Part shown: positions 9,601-16,857 of the stretch, piece by piece
How the letters are laid out: every line of letters begins with the position of its first letter
Numbering within the stretch: position 1 is the stretch's first letter
NCBI GenBank assembly: GCA_964460785.1
Contig: CAYWQB010000001.1
Coordinates: 248,001 to 312,000 of the forward strand
DNA: 64,000 bases
Source of the DNA: CAYWQB01 sp964460785
GTDB lineage: Bacteria > Chlamydiota > Chlamydiia > Chlamydiales > CAYWQB01
Direction: 5' to 3'
Program-made: the position numbers and the translations under genes
Notes under the pieces: generated by a model
The model's database searches: none
What the model saw: the letters and a program-made list of their open reading frames with translations, nothing else
Told to the model about the DNA's origin: nothing

Positions 9601-10769
9601 GGGGAGCTTTGTCCCAAGATTTTATTCGCTACTCTGTCAATAGCCTTAGCGAAGAGGTAAAAGAAGATTTTTATGTATTTGCCGAAGCATATCGCAAGGG
9701 AATGCAAGGAGTTCTCAAGGCACAAGCAAATCTTGATATTGCTACAAGCGCTGGTGAAATGACAAAAGCTGTGACAGATGAGGGAAACATTCTTCGCAAT
9801 ATTGTGAAAAGAGCAGGGCGAACACTAAAGCACATGTTTGTTACCCGCATAGGATCTGTTATCCAAATTCTTAAATCTGACAAATCCATGGCAAATAGGC
9901 TGGGTGCCTTTGTTTCTCTAGCTGCTCCTGTCATCACAGGAGGACTCGTGCTCGCTGGCCTTTTTGGAGTTTCAGCTCTTTCTGGAGGGATCCTCCCTGC
10001 TATTTTCTTTGGGTCTTGTGCATTTTCAGCTGTCTTTTCAAACCTAGCTCGCCGCCATGCAAGTGCAAAGCAATTTCTATCAAAAAAAATCAGCTCTATC
10101 AAAGAGAGAAAAAAGAAAAAAATGGACCCCGTACTCAAAAAAATGATTGCGTCCCATGCTGAAAAGCTAGTGAAAGAACAGCATAAATACTCTGGATTTG
10201 ACGATGAGCTTCGAGCCTACCTCACTGAGCATGAAAAGGCTCCAGAGAATAAAGCCTTTTACCAAGCAAGCCATTTAAAGCAATATGCTGATGCAGAGCG
10301 CGGAGATATCTCTTTTGCTGAGCACCTAAGCCTATATTTAAAAGAGCGAGGGATGCCTTTTTCTTCAGTAGACGAAATTTCTGAGAAAGATAGACAGTCA
10401 TGCTACAAACAATATTTCCAAAGAGGGCTCTGCCACAAATTCTTTAAAGAGAAAAAGCAAAAAGAAATGGACAGGCTTATTGAAGAGGCCGCAGAGCTTG
10501 CAGCTAAAGATGAGCTTGGCATTGAGTCCATTGAAAAAGCGATAAAGAACAGGCAACAGCAGGCCAAAGAGCTGCACGATGAAATTGAAAAAAGTGGTTT
10601 AACCAAGCAGATACAAGAAGCTCTTCAAAAAGAACATGTGCATTTCCATACGAACGAAATAGCCGCACTCAATGAAACATTTAACTCTTCTCCTGATTTA
10701 GGGCGCCCTCGGCTTTTCCCAAAGAAAGAGAAAACCCGAAGCCAGCCTCGCGTTGCGGTTGACGAATAG
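6687..10769 (+). CDS. Giant helical protein with C-terminal hydrophobic hairpin (paralogue 2)
   Basis: 1360 residues, collinear with and clearly similar to the preceding protein over its whole length. Shared features are the RPKVDGG...MDQTDILR motif near residue 75, a beta-rich middle insert, QVLSHAFLRGVP-like and AICDAARILVPL blocks, and ANLDIATSAGE. A bilobed hydrophobic hairpin lies at about 1072-1120, and the C-terminal tail is Lys/Glu-rich coiled coil. The N-terminus (MTSSIGGSN) resembles that of paralogue 1 (MATGIGGDS). The Shine-Dalgarno AGGAG (6674-6678) overlaps the upstream stop codon, so the two genes form one operon. The product is unknown. Tandem duplication with retention of both copies suggests partner proteins or a hetero-oligomer, which is inference. 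Confidence 0.75.
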   Translation: MTSSIGGSNHFRREPEELEKEEEAHPSPLQIDAAKYITPPNSSSPTSFSQKALNKDFQYEHSKKWETKLQRPKVDGGMLSLKEMDQTDILRLRKEVRKEIKGLQEELHARNITNLQDLLERLPKDILHEIEAKILQEAHEKIKSSSTLEGLKSESFTEKPIHTYIDFCIQLEAIKYLVKQADMKALAIHEGAEKLLESLEQRLYEYACIESVHASHIRYFDDYTRSPTSQKLSKSASEYHASFLDQESINQAKSLLQFASDHVVKIHQAIATGTPEEIASLWAKTYIPTKEQVQEDLFRALYISPEGKTWSQILAAQPRVKAQPQRKLVTSWIKEIQKSYSDGQTKVLTPLRRHQAACHLLLNQLDELRLYLKSAKERLTVCNDGQTVIVGVECPFNLSTSSPTIVHMSADGEVTIRWRGVYTEVLSPGEKKTFPEEGCEVSLGSDGSLPIIKYTDENKRYISKKTLSVRQTWEGPILDVRTPGFLWGSYQDHYANLPSVLDESEAPLDLPPDIISSYILPRIQYNIQSFQERLEAQSTVQFSTPAELFAKEEEVRVQLQAVSDSDKKAASAEVESFANNHFHIFDHLKITVDQSSLKTALKEAEYATMHQAHLRFGRKSSYYIKLSQGLLSKLSSLVRTPYSSRKQIQILSDKLTLIDEKIDKKKSSEAVHEREEVVSLKLDRQKIKECKLWYEKEEVIFVIQKVIDGLTACNAPKEGARPKNTKAQRETLEKVYNACFYKLLEIEKKIASNAKEVIPSPSSESTKWSLSGYIGQGISGIMSHFKKYWYQQPSSEEVARRRTLADIGYNMIDGLNDLIGKVHTEIEILEERPSFSNVINKIRVKLSEVLKHLQDHPELGSTLVADLNQIQRVLSDPANTGAIDDYLSRIRVQCLSHAFLRGVPDSKKRFPVSPETIRHLQAICDAARILVPLSTGGSAALSSKKQTNILQLITRKIPYVGQTTSILVGAAWGALSQDFIRYSVNSLSEEVKEDFYVFAEAYRKGMQGVLKAQANLDIATSAGEMTKAVTDEGNILRNIVKRAGRTLKHMFVTRIGSVIQILKSDKSMANRLGAFVSLAAPVITGGLVLAGLFGVSALSGGILPAIFFGSCAFSAVFSNLARRHASAKQFLSKKISSIKERKKKKMDPVLKKMIASHAEKLVKEQHKYSGFDDELRAYLTEHEKAPENKAFYQASHLKQYADAERGDISFAEHLSLYLKERGMPFSSVDEISEKDRQSCYKQYFQRGLCHKFFKEKKQKEMDRLIEEAAELAAKDELGIESIEKAIKNRQQQAKELHDEIEKSGLTKQIQEALQKEHVHFHTNEIAALNETFNSSPDLGRPRLFPKKEKTRSQPRVAVDE

Positions 10770-10823
10770 GCTCCACTCCCCTACAATCGCTCTTTTTTAT
10801 CCTAGTCAGTTAAAGGATTTTTC

Positions 10824-12296
10824 ATGGCGACAGCAGGTGATAGCTGGAAAAAGGAATCGGGGTATATTTGGGCTCTTTTAGGGTCTGCTGTAGGCTTTGC
10901 TAATGTCCTAGCCTTCAGTGCCCAATGCTATAAAAATGGCGGAGGGGCTTTCATGATCCCCTTTCTTGTTGCCATGCTGATTATTGGCGTTCCCATGCTG
11001 TTTCTTGAAGGAACAATCGGCCAAACCTATAGCTTACCGCTAGTTTCTGCTTATGGAAAAGCATTTGGACCTGTTGGCAAGTTTTTTGGTTGGCTTGCTG
11101 TACTTGCCTGTTTAACGATTGGTTCATTTTATACTGTTCTTACTGGATTTTGTGTTGCCTACGGCTATTTCACAGCCACAGATAGTATCCCTTGGGATTC
11201 AGGCTCATTTTTCAAACAAACTTTTTTACAGAACTCCGGCTCTCTGGTTGAGTTTGGCGCCTTCTCATGGCTTATCTTCCTTGCAACAGTGGTTGTTGCG
11301 ATCTTTAGTTGGTATGTGATTGTAAAAAAAGTCTCCTCTGGGATTGAGCGCCTTTGCTCGGTTTTTCTCCCTTTGCTTTCCTTTCTTATCGTCTTTTTCA
11401 CTCTGATTGTTGTGTTCCTTCCGGGCTCTAGTATTGGATTCAAAGCGTTTCTGACTCCAGACTTTGAAAAACTCAAGGATGTTCGTCTTTGGCGAGACGT
11501 CTTTGGCCATGTCCTATTTAGCTTTTCTTTAGGTCTTGGAATCATCACTGGCTACTCAAGGCATACAAACCAGACGATGTCGATTCGTCGCGCCATGATC
11601 TGGGTTGCAATTGGAGATACTCTAATCTCCTTTGTCTCCGGCCTTGCGATCTTTGGCTGTGTAGGCTACCTCAGCAAGCTCACTGATACTCCTTTCTCTG
11701 AAATTGTCAAAGCAGACTCCATTTTTGAAATGGGCTTTGTTATCTTCCCAATGATTTTGCAAACATTTGGGCCCGTCTTATTACGCATTGTAGGACCTGT
11801 GTTCTTTTTCTGTGTATTTATTGCAGGAGTTACAGGCGTCTTCTCTATCGTTGAAAGTGTTGCCGGAAATATTGAAGTCGAGTTTAAACGCTCCCGACGC
11901 TTTGCTGTCACTGTAGCTATGTTACTCATGACAGCAATGGGGATTCCCTTTGCCTTTGGCAATGGCCAGCATGTTTTAGGAGCCTTATCTCCCATGGTCT
12001 TAGGCAACAACATGCTCTTAGGAGCTCTCATACAGATCATTATCTTCATGTATGTGACAAAGAAAATTCGTGACAATGAGATCTGGTACAAAGGCAGCCG
12101 CCGCATCTTTTTCTTTTATACGGTTCGTACTGTGGTGCCTTTGATTTTGCTTGTTATTCTATTTGTTGCTGGTAAGCAGGAAATCGACTCCGGCTTTGGA
12201 GCGCCTGAAGTTGTTCGCTGGGGATGGTTTGCTTTAGCATGCCTTGCAAGTGTGCTGCTCTCTCAACGCAATGTAAAGCCTCTAAGCAGGCAGTAA
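10824..12296 (+). CDS. Sodium:neurotransmitter symporter (SNF/NSS) family transporter, second copy
   Basis: 490 residues, about 12 transmembrane segments. It has the same signatures as the protein at 840-2327: ESGYIWALLGSAVGFAN, then YKNGGGAFMIPFL, and later FGHVLFSFSLGLGIITGYS, which matches the TM6 Na+-site region. It probably imports an amino acid with Na+ at the inner membrane. The gene follows the giant paralogue pair by 54 bases with AAGGA before the ATG, so it may be co-transcribed with them. Its 3' end overlaps holA tail-to-tail by 15 bases. Family confidence is high; the substrate is unknown. Confidence 0.88.
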   Translation: MATAGDSWKKESGYIWALLGSAVGFANVLAFSAQCYKNGGGAFMIPFLVAMLIIGVPMLFLEGTIGQTYSLPLVSAYGKAFGPVGKFFGWLAVLACLTIGSFYTVLTGFCVAYGYFTATDSIPWDSGSFFKQTFLQNSGSLVEFGAFSWLIFLATVVVAIFSWYVIVKKVSSGIERLCSVFLPLLSFLIVFFTLIVVFLPGSSIGFKAFLTPDFEKLKDVRLWRDVFGHVLFSFSLGLGIITGYSRHTNQTMSIRRAMIWVAIGDTLISFVSGLAIFGCVGYLSKLTDTPFSEIVKADSIFEMGFVIFPMILQTFGPVLLRIVGPVFFFCVFIAGVTGVFSIVESVAGNIEVEFKRSRRFAVTVAMLLMTAMGIPFAFGNGQHVLGALSPMVLGNNMLLGALIQIIIFMYVTKKIRDNEIWYKGSRRIFFFYTVRTVVPLILLVILFVAGKQEIDSGFGAPEVVRWGWFALACLASVLLSQRNVKPLSRQ

Positions 12297-13310
12297 GCGA
12301 GTTGCAAGTTTTGAAATAAGCATCTCTACCTGATAATCAGGGTTATCACTGCCTTGTCGCATAGCTAAGTCTGTGTCAAAGCAAGCAATCAGTGCGCCTT
12401 TTAGCATACGACTGCCTCCAAACTGACGGACTGCTTCTCTGTTTTTATCTAGAAGGGAGCCTCTTAAAAAAGGGTGCTCCTTCACTACGGCTTGAAAGGT
12501 TTGCTGGTCTTTTGCTTCTGCAAGCTTCAGCATCATTTGTAGTTGTGAGCGCAGCTGGGATAACAAAGAATGACTGGCAATACCCTCTGCATAAAGGAAA
12601 CGTAACTTGCGAAGTGCTTTAAGCTCCTGCCCTGCAACTACAGCATCGATAAGCTGCCATACATTGTCCTGCCCTTGGTAGGAGCAGAGGGCAAAAACAT
12701 CCTGGCGTTCAATCTTCTGTTTTTCTCCAACATACAGAATAAGCTTATCTAACTCTTTTTGCAGCAGAGCTTTATCCATTCCTGTCCAGTCTAATAGGCA
12801 AGCTTTTGCTTCAGGTTCTAGAGCCTTATACTTCCCTTTTACATACTGATCTGCAAACTGCCCAAGCCTTTTCTCTTTTTCCCAAGGTTTCTCCACTGCA
12901 ATCTCTAAAATAACGCCATGTTCCTCTGCGCGATCGATCAAAGATTTTGGTAAAGATTGCCCTTCTATAAGTAGGCAAATGGAGGAACTGGGATCTACTA
13001 AATAGTTTTCTATTGAAGAGAGTAGAGCCTTAGGCAAAGACTCTGCTCCATGAATGAAGACTAGCCGCTTCTCATTAAATATGGAAAAAGAGTTTACTTC
13101 TGAAAGCAACTGATCTTTGGAAAGGCTTGCAGCCTCTAGCTTCACGCAAGCAAAGGGATCATTTTTTTCTTTAAAAGCCCCGACTAAAGCTTTCACAGCC
13201 TCTTGCCGCTGCTGGGGATCTTTCCCCGTCACCAGATAAGCCGCAGCCAAGTGATCGGGGAAAGACTGTTTCACATGCTTTAAGAAAGCTCCAACCTTTT
13301 GAAAACGCAT
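12282..13310 (-). CDS. holA: DNA polymerase III subunit delta
   Basis: 342 residues, the usual length for HolA, the clamp-loader subunit that opens the beta sliding clamp. The N-terminal region has the AAA+-like fold (AAYLVTGKDPQQRQEAV; EKRLVFIHGAESLPK). The middle contains the family pattern LLQKELDKLILYVGEKQKIERQDV, and the C-terminal collar domain has NVWQLIDAVVAGQELKALRKL. As usual for delta there is no functional Walker A motif. It converges on the SNF transporter with a 15-base overlap. The Inc-like gene lies 67 bases upstream on the same strand. The ribosome-binding site before ATG 13310 is weak. Confidence 0.85.
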   Translation of the reverse strand: MRFQKVGAFLKHVKQSFPDHLAAAYLVTGKDPQQRQEAVKALVGAFKEKNDPFACVKLEAASLSKDQLLSEVNSFSIFNEKRLVFIHGAESLPKALLSSIENYLVDPSSSICLLIEGQSLPKSLIDRAEEHGVILEIAVEKPWEKEKRLGQFADQYVKGKYKALEPEAKACLLDWTGMDKALLQKELDKLILYVGEKQKIERQDVFALCSYQGQDNVWQLIDAVVAGQELKALRKLRFLYAEGIASHSLLSQLRSQLQMMLKLAEAKDQQTFQAVVKEHPFLRGSLLDKNREAVRQFGGSRMLKGALIACFDTDLAMRQGSDNPDYQVEMLISKLATRLLPA

Positions 13311-13377
13311 GACTTAACCTAGTAGGACTAAAAGAAGGCTAAGAGTACCAGCTTTCACAAAAAGGATGAAGTTAAGA

Positions 13378-14628
13378 CTAATCCTTTGCAACTCCTGTCA
13401 GATGAAGAGCCTCTAAACGAGCACAAGCTTCCTCTAAAGCTGCTTTATCCGTTCCTTCCTCAAGGGTTTCTTTAACCCTTTTCAATATATCGAGAGATCT
13501 TAGCACCGTGGTTAGAGACGCTCCTACCTCCCTTTCCTTAGCATCTAAGTCTTTATCGCGAGCAACTAGCTCTTCTCTTTGCGCCTGCACTCCCTTCAAA
13601 GCAGCTTGTTCAAGCTCTTTCACTCGCGCTTGAGCACTTTCCAGAGCCTCTCTTTCAATCTCTGTTACTCGAGCTTGAACATCTTTAAGGGCTGAAAGTC
13701 TTAGAGCCCCAAGCTCTTCTTCATCTCTTTGTCGTTTTGCTGCAATCTCCGCTTCATCTCTTTCTCTTTGCTCCCTGAGATCGACTTCAAGTTTTCTAGT
13801 CTCTTCAGCAAGATCCTCCCTTATAGACTGCAGCTCACTTGTAACAGCCTCTAGCCTTGCAGCTTTTTCTTCTCGGTCTTCATCAAGCTTTCTAATACTT
13901 TCTTCAAGGCCTGCAGTTTGTCTGCCCAGCTTTGTTAAAGCTGCCTCTTTTTCTTCAATCTGCGTTTGTGAAGTTTCAATAAGCCCTTCTAGCCTAGAGA
14001 TATCTGCACGCAATGCCTCTTGCTGCTCTCTAGCTTCTGCAAGCTGGTCCTGCCTCTCTCCTATTTGTCTTCCAGCCTCTGCAAGCTGAGCTCGTCTTTC
14101 CTCTAGCTGTCTTTGAGATTCTTCAACTTGTGTCCTTAAGGCTCCAATCTCTCCTCTTAACTCAACAATGGCTGCTCTATGATCTACTGCCATATCTCGA
14201 TATTGTGTGATCAACTCATTGTGAGCATGGAGCTGTGCATTTAAGGATTCAATATTTTCATGAAGCTGTCCCACTCTTCTTAGATATTTTTCGTGATTTA
14301 GATGGATAGCTGATCCCACAACAAAACAAAGAGCTCCTCCCCCTGCCAAAATCCACTTGCTTTTTGGCTCCTCTACCCCATTTGAGGCAAGCATCCCAAC
14401 GGCTCCACAACCGATCATTGCTTTAGCTGTTCGATTTAGCCAAGAATCTGGAGGCGCTTCGTCAGGAGGACCAGGAATCTCTGGAATAGCAGGCAACTCT
14501 CGTCCCTCCAGTACAGTTGCTCTTCTTCCTGCAAGCATTGCAGGAGCGGATTCTTTTGCATCTCCTACCCCCTCAGAAGGATGGGTAAGTTCTGGTCTTC
14601 GATGAGTGGCTGCTGCAGCTGTAGACAT
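13378..14628 (-). CDS. Inc-like protein: bilobed hydrophobic domain plus long coiled coil
   Basis: 416 residues. The Pro/Ala-rich N-terminus (1-62) is polar. Two short hydrophobic segments follow at about 68-83 and 92-110, separated by the tight polar turn NGVEEPKSK. This is the bilobed arrangement that defines chlamydial inclusion membrane (Inc) proteins. From about 112 to 390 the chain is almost unbroken heptad coiled coil rich in Glu, Arg, Gln and Leu, as in IncA-like proteins that act in fusion or tethering. There is no cleavable signal peptide. The Shine-Dalgarno AAGGAG (14635-14640) sits within a hairpin next to the ATG. Upstream lie a 48-residue basic protein gene and a sigma54-type promoter. 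Export by type III secretion to the inclusion membrane is an inference; an ordinary inner-membrane coiled-coil protein is the alternative. Confidence 0.7.
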   Translation of the reverse strand: MSTAAAATHRRPELTHPSEGVGDAKESAPAMLAGRRATVLEGRELPAIPEIPGPPDEAPPDSWLNRTAKAMIGCGAVGMLASNGVEEPKSKWILAGGGALCFVVGSAIHLNHEKYLRRVGQLHENIESLNAQLHAHNELITQYRDMAVDHRAAIVELRGEIGALRTQVEESQRQLEERRAQLAEAGRQIGERQDQLAEAREQQEALRADISRLEGLIETSQTQIEEKEAALTKLGRQTAGLEESIRKLDEDREEKAARLEAVTSELQSIREDLAEETRKLEVDLREQRERDEAEIAAKRQRDEEELGALRLSALKDVQARVTEIEREALESAQARVKELEQAALKGVQAQREELVARDKDLDAKEREVGASLTTVLRSLDILKRVKETLEEGTDKAALEEACARLEALHLTGVAKD

Positions 14629-14629
14629 A

Positions 14630-14655
14630 TGGTACTCCTTGGCGTTTGAGTACCA
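14630..14655 (-). promoter_or_regulatory. Hairpin enclosing the ribosome-binding site of the Inc-like gene
   Basis: On the minus strand TGGTACTC (14655-14648) pairs perfectly with GAGTACCA (14637-14630) around a 10-base loop. The Shine-Dalgarno AAGGAG lies partly in the loop and partly in the 3' arm, and the hairpin ends one base before the ATG at 14628. This is the geometry of an RNA thermometer or other translational switch; a DNA operator is an alternative. The pairing is seen; the function is inferred. Confidence 0.5.
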
Positions 14656-14698
14656 TTCTTAAACAAAATTTTACATTAACAAGTCAAGACCCTTATGT

Positions 14699-14845
14699 TC
14701 ATTTTTTACTTTTCTTAACTTTTTTCTTACTCCCCTTCTCTGGCGCAACAGGTTCTGCCCGAGGAAAATTCTCCATGTGCTTTTTCCTCCATAAGAAGGC
14801 GGTCATAATGCGCTTTTTTTCCTTCTTTGTTTTTGCTGGGGGCAT
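14699..14845 (-). CDS. Small Lys-rich basic protein, 48 aa
   Basis: Short open frame starting MPPAKTKKEKKR and ending GSKKKVKKSKK; about 18 of 48 residues are Lys or Arg. It was chosen as a gene for three reasons. A near-perfect Shine-Dalgarno (AGGAGG) stands a few bases before ATG 14845. A textbook sigma54-type element (14882-14897) would start transcription about 26 bases upstream. The frame lies on the same strand just before the Inc-like gene, 70 bases away. No homologue is recognised. The composition suggests binding to nucleic acid or to an acidic partner. It is not obviously a ribosomal protein or the histone-like HctA/HctB. Existence is fairly well supported; function is unknown. Confidence 0.6.
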   Translation of the reverse strand: MPPAKTKKEKKRIMTAFLWRKKHMENFPRAEPVAPEKGSKKKVKKSKK

Positions 14846-14881
14846 AGTTCCTCCTCTCTTTTGTACTTTCCTATAGCTTCG

Positions 14882-14897
14882 AGCAAGAGAGGTGCCA
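14882..14897 (-). promoter_or_regulatory. Sigma54-type (-24/-12) promoter before the 48-aa gene and Inc-like gene
   Basis: The minus strand reads TGGCACCTCTCTTGCT. It matches TGGCAC-N5-TTGCW at every defined position, with GG (14896-14895) and GC (14884-14883) ten bases apart. The predicted start is near 14871, leaving a ~26-base leader with a strong Shine-Dalgarno before ATG 14845. The downstream Inc-like gene may be read from the same promoter. An exact match by chance in this short intergenic region is unlikely. Confidence 0.7.
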
Positions 14898-14918
14898 AAA
14901 ATGTGTAAATAAAAACTT

Positions 14919-14947
14919 TTGCTAGTTATCTATTGATTTTGCATAAC
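14919..14947 (+). promoter_or_regulatory. Candidate housekeeping promoter of the LysM-TolQ-ExbD-Lpo operon
   Basis: TTGCTA (14919-14924), a 17-base spacer and CATAAC (14942-14947) stand 39 bases before the ATG at 14986. Each hexamer matches consensus at four positions. It diverges from the sigma54-type element on the other strand. This is a moderate match only. Confidence 0.4.
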
Positions 14948-14985
14948 CTGAAAGTAAAGAGGATAGCTCAGGCCGAGGTAAGCAG

Positions 14986-16857
14986 ATGGAGGGATCACAT
15001 TTTCAGCTAGGACCCCAGGGAATCAGTGAAGAGTTACTAGAGGAGAAAGACTCTTCTCGCTTTACCTTCTGCTGTGATGCCTGCTCTCCTTTTTCAGACT
15101 CTTTAAAGGAAACAGCTAAGCGTCTAGCAAAAGCCTGGCTGGAAGAAGCTCTTCCAAAAGCTCAATGGACAAAAGAAGAGCTCATCCAATCTTTGCGTCT
15201 CGTCAACGAGCGGTTACGCAGTCACTTTAAAAAAGATAAGCGACGCCTCGCCTTGTCCATCGTTCTTGTTGCTGAACAACCTACAGCCAATCAGCTTTTT
15301 GTTTTTTCTTGCGGAGATATCCACCTCACCTACCTTGAAAGTAACCATCTGCAAGTTCTACATAAACCTAAGCACAGCTCTAACCTCCCCTCTGAAAGGG
15401 AGCGGTTAAAATACCTTAACCAAACATTTATTCGCTCGGCGACCCCTCATATTGAAGTTTCTACACTCCCTGCTCAAACAACACGAGGGATGGGCCTAAT
15501 TCCACAATCTCTTTATCACTGTTTGACAGAAGAAGAGATCGTGGCTTTGTTGCAAACTCCTTCAAACCTTCAAATGATTCTGGATCAACGGCAAATTTTG
15601 CTTCCTCATACAGAAGTGGTTATTTGCAAGTCTGCAAACACTCTGTCTGAACAGATCCAAGAAGAGATGAACCCTCAGAGTATAGCTATGAGTAAAGAAT
15701 CACAATCCATGACCCCTTCGGGTCTTCCCAAACCTTCACAGCAAAAATCCCCGAAAAGAAAGATGGCCCTTTCTCTTACAGTAGGAGCCATGGTGATTGC
15801 TGGTGGAGCAGGACTCTATCAACTGATGAGTGGGCCTAGTCCCACCAATCAAACCTCCTCTCAGCCTGTTGCGACCCATAGCCCTTTAGAGAACCAAACA
15901 GAGCAAACAACTCTTGTCCAACAACTGAAAGAAGAAAATAGATCTTTAACACAAGAAGTGAACCAGCTAGAGGTCAGCTTAAGAGAAGAGGTTGAAAAAA
16001 GTCAGTTTCTTCGCGATGCGCTCAATAAAGAGATGAGCAAGCAGGAGAAAGATCAAAGTGCCGTTGCTTTACTAGAGGAGAAAATTTCTCAACTTGAAGT
16101 GCAACTAGAAGAAGAGCAACGCATGAGAAAAGCAGCTCGCGCGATGCGCCTACATGCTATAACAGGGTTAAAGCGCCCTGAAGAGCAAGAAGGTGTTCCT
16201 CTCAGCCTTCCTGAGTACGAAATCTCTAAGCTAAGAGACGAAAAAGCCACTCTTGAGAGCAAGCTTGCAGACTTAGCTCTACAACATGACAACCTTGTCG
16301 CTGAAAATCAACTCCTTACAGAACAAATTGAAACACAGCATGAAAACACACCTTCCCTAGACCCCTCTGCCACACAAGAAAATGTAGCCCTCAAGCAACG
16401 AGTTGAAACGCTCGAGAGCCAACTAGCAAAAGAAAGCAAAGAAGGCGAATACTACCAAATTTCCTATGAAGCATTAAAAACAGAGCTTGAGCGGCAAAGA
16501 GAAAAAAATACCCTTCTCCAGTCTGAAGTCCACTCTCAGAAGCAAGCATATCTAGCTCTGCTACAAGACCAAGGCATTGCTCGCCCCCTTCCAAAGCTAG
16601 AGCCGACACAAAAAGAACAACCTCCTGCTCCTAATAAAACAGAAGAATCCCTCCCTGAGCATAAAAGCAGTGTCGTCCATGTGGTGCAAAAAGGAGAAAC
16701 TCTGTCTGAAATTTCCATGCTTTATTATGGAAGCTCAAAGCAGTGGAAAAAGATTCTTCAAGCCAATAAAGAAAAAGTTCCAACCTCTAACCTAGTCATT
16801 GTTGGAACCGAATTGGTTATTCCTGAACCTTCAGTTAAAGGACAAAGATATGAATAA
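14986..16857 (+). CDS. PP2C-like domain, single TM, coiled coil and C-terminal LysM protein
   Basis: 623 residues. Residues 1-225 resemble a degenerate PP2C-type phosphatase (LALSIVLVAEQ, LFVFSCGDIHLTYLE). The metal-binding Asp-Gly of active enzymes is not visible, so it may be a pseudophosphatase. A membrane segment follows at about 261-280 (MALSLTVGAMVIAGGAGLY). Residues ~300-535 are Glu/Gln-rich coiled coil. The last ~50 residues are a LysM domain (VVQKGETLSEISMLYYGSSKQWKKILQANK), which binds peptidoglycan or another glycan. The layout implies a cytoplasmic N-terminus and periplasmic C-terminus, linking cytosol to wall. It heads an operon with TolQ/ExbB-ExbD and LpoB, consistent with envelope constriction. 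GAGGT precedes the start. The stop overlaps the next start by 8 bases. Confidence 0.75.
   Translation: MEGSHFQLGPQGISEELLEEKDSSRFTFCCDACSPFSDSLKETAKRLAKAWLEEALPKAQWTKEELIQSLRLVNERLRSHFKKDKRRLALSIVLVAEQPTANQLFVFSCGDIHLTYLESNHLQVLHKPKHSSNLPSERERLKYLNQTFIRSATPHIEVSTLPAQTTRGMGLIPQSLYHCLTEEEIVALLQTPSNLQMILDQRQILLPHTEVVICKSANTLSEQIQEEMNPQSIAMSKESQSMTPSGLPKPSQQKSPKRKMALSLTVGAMVIAGGAGLYQLMSGPSPTNQTSSQPVATHSPLENQTEQTTLVQQLKEENRSLTQEVNQLEVSLREEVEKSQFLRDALNKEMSKQEKDQSAVALLEEKISQLEVQLEEEQRMRKAARAMRLHAITGLKRPEEQEGVPLSLPEYEISKLRDEKATLESKLADLALQHDNLVAENQLLTEQIETQHENTPSLDPSATQENVALKQRVETLESQLAKESKEGEYYQISYEALKTELERQREKNTLLQSEVHSQKQAYLALLQDQGIARPLPKLEPTQKEQPPAPNKTEESLPEHKSSVVHVVQKGETLSEISMLYYGSSKQWKKILQANKEKVPTSNLVIVGTELVIPEPSVKGQRYE

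Noticed and set aside
14646..14876. 76-codon frame on the plus strand in the holA/LysM spacer
   Set aside because: It is antisense to the 48-aa basic gene, which has a good ribosome-binding site and promoter. Its Phe/Leu-rich product mirrors the Lys codons of the other strand.
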